From: Gammaproteobacteria bacterium
GTDB lineage: Bacteria; Pseudomonadota; Gammaproteobacteria; QNFN01
DNA length: 7,419 nt
Direction: 5' to 3'
Assembly (NCBI GenBank): GCA_003645555.1
Contig: QNFN01000086.1
Location: forward strand, 1 to 7,419
Notes under the pieces: model-generated
What the model was told of the DNA's origin: nothing
Databases searched by the model: none
Seen by the model: the letters and a program-made list of their open reading frames with translations, nothing else
Made by a program: the position numbers and the translations under genes
Part shown: piece after piece, positions 6,569 to 7,419 of the stretch
Layout: every line of letters starts with the position of its first letter
Position numbering within the stretch: the stretch's first letter is position 1

Positions 6569-7341
6569 AACGGCTGTTCGAGTATCGCGTTGCCTACTCG
6601 ACCATCCTGGTCAAGGAAGTCCGCCGTTTCCTGCGCATCTGGATGCAGACGGTGCTGCCAGCGGTCATCAGTACCTCACTCTACTTCCTGATCTTCGGTC
6701 ACCTGATCGGTGAGCGCATCGGTGACATGGAAGGCTACCGCTACATCGACTTCATCGTACCGGGCGTGATCCTGATGGCGATCATCAACAATGCCTACGG
6801 CAACGTGGTGTCGTCATTCTTCAGCGCCAAGTTTCAGCGTCATGTCGAGGAACTGCTGGTCTCACCAATGCCTAACCACATCATTTTGCTCGGCTTCGTC
6901 AGCGGTGGCATTGCCCGCGGTGTCACCGTCGGCCTGGCGGTGACCGCGGTCGCGGCACTGCTCAGTGACTTGCAGGTGCACAACCTGGCGGTCGTGTTAC
7001 TGGTTGCGGTGCTGACGGCGGCGTTGTTTGCAATCGCCGGTCTTATCAACGCAATCTACGCCAAGAGTTTTGACGATATCTCGATCATCCCGACCTTCGT
7101 ACTGACGCCGCTGATCTATCTCGGTGGCATTTTTTACTCGCTCGAAATGCTGCCCGAGTTCTGGCGTGGGGTGTCGCTGTTCAACCCGATCCTGTACATG
7201 ATCAATGCCTTCCGCTACGGCTTCATCGGCAGCGCGGATATCGGTCTCGGGACGGCGTTCGCCATCATCGGCCTGTTCATCGTTGCCCTCTATCTCTTCG
7301 CCCTGCACTTGCTCAACCGAGGCGTCGGTATCCGTAGCTGA
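6565..7341 (+). CDS. yadH: ABC-2 type transporter permease YadH
   Basis: This 258-residue inner-membrane permease is the same size as E. coli YadH (about 256). It has an N-terminal cytoplasmic segment with an amphipathic start (VKEVRRFLRIWMQT) and about six transmembrane helices (roughly 28-48, 62-80, 105-130, 138-160, 170-195 and 225-250). The conserved ABC-2 stretch KSFDDISIIPTFVLTPLIYL lies before helix 5, and the protein ends GVGIRS much like the E. coli GRGLRS. The start is GTG inside the GTGA overlap with the yadG stop, a classic coupling signal that ensures paired synthesis of ATPase and permease. Two copies each of YadG and YadH would make the exporter. The substrate is unknown. I see no intrinsic terminator in the 78 bases after the stop. 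Confidence 0.93.
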   Translation: MKRLFEYRVAYSTILVKEVRRFLRIWMQTVLPAVISTSLYFLIFGHLIGERIGDMEGYRYIDFIVPGVILMAIINNAYGNVVSSFFSAKFQRHVEELLVSPMPNHIILLGFVSGGIARGVTVGLAVTAVAALLSDLQVHNLAVVLLVAVLTAALFAIAGLINAIYAKSFDDISIIPTFVLTPLIYLGGIFYSLEMLPEFWRGVSLFNPILYMINAFRYGFIGSADIGLGTAFAIIGLFIVALYLFALHLLNRGVGIRS

Positions 7342-7348
7342 GCCGTAT

Positions 7349-7417
7349 TCAGGGGGCCAGCGTCACTTGGCGGTAGAGGCTTCCAAACCAGTAGCGAGTT
7401 GTGGTGATCTGTGCACT
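7349..7417 (-). CDS. Possible 3' end of a convergent gene (partial)
   Basis: On the minus strand one frame reads 22 residues, SAQITTTRYWFGSLYRQVTLAP in two parts (SAQITTTRYW, FGSLYRQVTLAP), then stops with TGA at 7351-7349, and is open to the window edge. The Trp/Tyr/Phe-rich composition looks like real protein, and the stop would lie 7 bases beyond the yadH stop in a convergent layout. A second minus-strand frame is also open here, so the call is weak. No family can be recognised from so short a tail. Confidence 0.3.
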   Translation of the reverse strand, partial: SAQITTTRYWFGSLYRQVTLAP

Positions 7418-7419
7418 GG

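Noticed and set aside
7342..7419. Intrinsic terminator after yadH
   Set aside because: Only a 4-bp stem (gcca/tggc) can be drawn and no T-run follows.
1..7419. CRISPR array, tRNA, rRNA or phage-type genes
   Set aside because: No regularly spaced repeats, cloverleaf with CCA-type end, rRNA-like tracts or phage genes were seen. The 52-147 branched hairpin lacks tRNA arm lengths and the TTCGA-type loop.

Overview
The window looks like a chromosomal segment of a moderately GC-rich gammaproteobacterium. The evidence is a close YadG/YadH pair, a CbrA-type symporter-sensor kinase preceded by a CbrX-like small membrane protein, and an IS5-type MITE. No rRNA or tRNA is present to fix the genus. All complete genes lie on the + strand.

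Layout. Positions 1-243 carry no convincing gene but hold two long, mutually exclusive hairpins (25-80 and 52-147). A three-gene cluster follows. First (244-2358) is a membrane-anchored protein with two transmembrane helices, a HAMP/PAS-like region, a degenerate histidine-kinase core (H-box His replaced by Asn) and an intact DEDDh 3'-5' exonuclease domain. Second (2430-2645) is a 71-residue, two-helix membrane protein. Third (2653-5406) is a sodium:solute-symporter-type sensor histidine kinase with an intact kinase core and no receiver domain. The last two genes are 7 bases apart. Positions 5439-5597 are a 159-bp MITE with 18-bp imperfect terminal inverted repeats, a CTAA target-site duplication and a central 20-bp perfect palindrome. 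It ends 29 bases before a two-gene ABC exporter operon, yadG-yadH (5627-7341), whose genes overlap by four bases (GTGA). The last ~70 bases may hold the 3' end of a convergent minus-strand gene.

How the genes may work together. The symporter-kinase probably senses, and may transport, a small organic solute and phosphorylates a response regulator encoded outside the window. The small membrane protein is probably translationally coupled to it. The pseudokinase-exonuclease has the same membrane-sensor shape but ends in a nuclease, so it may be a second output or modulator of the same signalling unit; this is inference. YadGH is a separate ABC-2 exporter of unknown substrate. Without the MITE and one target copy, only about 57 bases would separate the kinase gene from yadG, so the insertion may have split or re-wired a once closer arrangement.

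The most interesting items are the pseudokinase-exonuclease beside an active symporter-kinase, the competing hairpins upstream of it, and the well-preserved MITE in the yadG leader.
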